A stretch of DNA of 16,412 nucleotides from an uncultured Prevotella sp. (GTDB taxonomy: Bacteria > Bacteroidota > Bacteroidia > Bacteroidales > Bacteroidaceae). The notes beneath the pieces were generated by a model. The model was not told where the DNA came from and did not search any database. It was given only the letters and a program-made list of their open reading frames with translations. Of this stretch, positions 15,633 to 16,412 are shown in pieces. Position numbers and translations under genes: made by a program. The stretch covers positions 1-16,412 of the forward strand of contig CALZDK010000017.1 of assembly GCA_945637645.1 (NCBI GenBank), in the 5' to 3' direction. Position 1 is the first letter of the stretch; each line of letters begins with the position of its first letter.

Positions 15633-16307
15633 ATGGATTACGACGTAAAAGGAAACTTACGTGAGGTCATCGCCACGCTGCCCGACAATGTCAGGCTCGT
15701 GGCGATTAGCAAATATCATCCCGTAGAATATCTCAAGGCAGCATACGACGAGGGTCAGAGAATATTCGGCGAGAGCCATGTGCAGGAACTGGATCGTAAG
15801 GTTGGCGAAATGCCAGGCGACGTGGTTTGGCACTTCATTGGCCACCTGCAGACCAACAAGGTGAAATACATTGCTCCATACATTAGCATGATTGAGGCAG
15901 TAGATTCCCTGAAGCTGATGCAGGAAATACAAAAGCAGGCTGCAAAGCACGAAAGGGTAATCGACATTCTCCTTGAGCTTCACATAGCGGAAGAGTCAAC
16001 CAAATACGGTCTCACCCTCGATGCCTGCCGATCACTGCTCGCAGAAGGCAAGTGGCGCGAAATGCCCAACGTACGCATCTGTGGACTCATGATGATGGCT
16101 TCCTTCACCGACGACGAGGATCAAATCCGCCGAGAGTTCACCACAGCAGCCAATTTCTTCGACGAGGTCAAGTCAACATATTTCGCCGATGCCGAACATT
16201 TCCGCGAGCGTTCGTGGGGCATGAGCGACGACTATCCTATAGCCATCGAGTGCCGTAGCACCATGGTACGTGTTGGCACCAAAATCTTCGGACCAAGAGT
16301 ATATTAG
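15633..16307 (+). CDS. yggS: YggS/PLPBP family pyridoxal-phosphate homeostasis protein
   Basis: A 224-residue, single-domain fold-type III PLP-binding protein. This family buffers PLP and affects amino-acid pools rather than catalysing a known reaction. The PLP lysine is K27 in LVAISKYHP. FGESHVQE (45-52) corresponds to the FGENxxQE motif of other members. HFIGHLQTNKVK (67-78), GLMMMA (151-156) and SWGMSDDYPIAIE (194-206) are typical. The usual phosphate-binding Gly-Ser-Thr reads R208-S209-T210 here. I chose the ATG at 15633, 13 bases past the DUF4494 stop; the open frame upstream overlaps DUF4494 and shows no family similarity. It is the last gene of the operon, followed by hairpins. Confidence 0.94.
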   Translation: MDYDVKGNLREVIATLPDNVRLVAISKYHPVEYLKAAYDEGQRIFGESHVQELDRKVGEMPGDVVWHFIGHLQTNKVKYIAPYISMIEAVDSLKLMQEIQKQAAKHERVIDILLELHIAEESTKYGLTLDACRSLLAEGKWREMPNVRICGLMMMASFTDDEDQIRREFTTAANFFDEVKSTYFADAEHFRERSWGMSDDYPIAIECRSTMVRVGTKIFGPRVY

Positions 16308-16321
16308 TTTGTTCACTGACA

Positions 16322-16338
16322 GCATGTCACAGACATGC
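16322..16338. repeat. Compact hairpin downstream of yggS
   Basis: GCATGTC and GACATGC form a perfect 7-bp stem around the 3-nt loop ACA, 14 bases past the yggS stop. No U-tract follows, so a terminator role is uncertain; it may mark the 3' end of the mRNA. Confidence 0.6.
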
Positions 16339-16361
16339 GAAGATGGTGTGGCTACAAAAAA

Positions 16362-16407
16362 CACAGGGCTCACGCCCTGTGCTATTCTATGTCGCCCCTT
16401 CCGGGGC
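16362..16407. repeat. Double GC-rich palindrome, resembling a dispersed intergenic repeat
   Basis: The first hairpin is CACAGGGC-TCAC-GCCCTGTG (16362-16381, 8-bp stem). After 12 bases comes GCCCC-TTCC-GGGGC (16394-16407, 5-bp stem). Sequences of this 'acagggc...gccctgt / gccccttc...ggggc' type look familiar to me as repeated intergenic palindromes in Bacteroidales, but I could not check this. The window ends five bases later, so the full element is not seen. Confidence 0.65.
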
Positions 16408-16412
16408 TAATT

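Overview
The window reads as a piece of ordinary chromosome from a member of Bacteroidota, most likely a Prevotella/Segatella-type Bacteroidales. Support comes from repeated TAnnTTTG promoter -7 boxes (two of them with a TTTG -33 box exactly 20 nt upstream), AT-rich leaders without clear Shine-Dalgarno sequences, a large CarboxypepD_reg/plug/OMP_b-brl_3-type outer-membrane protein, and a DUF4494 protein, a family I know from Bacteroidetes. The genus is an inference. I see no mobile element, tRNA, rRNA or CRISPR array, and no gene-free stretch longer than about 205 bases.

Layout, left to right. (1) 1-295, minus: the N-terminal part of a response regulator, cut by the window edge, divergent from (2) 500-3448, plus: a 982-residue outer-membrane beta-barrel protein. 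(3) A long imperfect hairpin (3486-3545) precedes dapA (3633-4520, plus). (4) dapA converges on tex (4647-6779, minus) across a 16-bp tandem repeat array with an inverted copy. (5) tex is divergent from a family 2 glycosyltransferase (6868-7755, plus). (6) The glycosyltransferase runs tail to tail, with a 16-bp overlap, into a tandem pair of paralogous acyl-CoA ligases (7740-9401 and 9408-11066, both minus, one operon). (7) Upstream of these, past a terminator, is a minus-strand operon of a class I aminotransferase (12472-13674) and a LolC/E-like permease (11225-12472) coupled by a TGATG junction. (8) Divergent from it is a plus-strand operon of a membrane-anchored pseudokinase (13877-15118), a DUF4494 protein (15137-15619) and YggS/PLPBP (15633-16307). 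(9) The right edge (16308-16412) holds three compact hairpins and no gene.

Most genes are housekeeping: lysine/cell-wall precursor synthesis (dapA), an RNA-binding transcription accessory factor (tex), fatty-acid activation, amino-acid transamination, PLP homeostasis. The least explained and most interesting unit is the pseudokinase-DUF4494-YggS operon. Its first protein keeps the kinase scaffold (APE, subdomain IX Asp, subdomain XI Arg, catalytic-loop Asn) but has lost the HRD and DFG aspartates, and it carries a transmembrane helix and a helical extracytoplasmic tail. Secondary points of interest are the repeat array, whose 13-mer core recurs exactly at the aminotransferase stop codon, and the terminal hairpins. 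All gene calls rest on reading motifs by eye; no database search was run.
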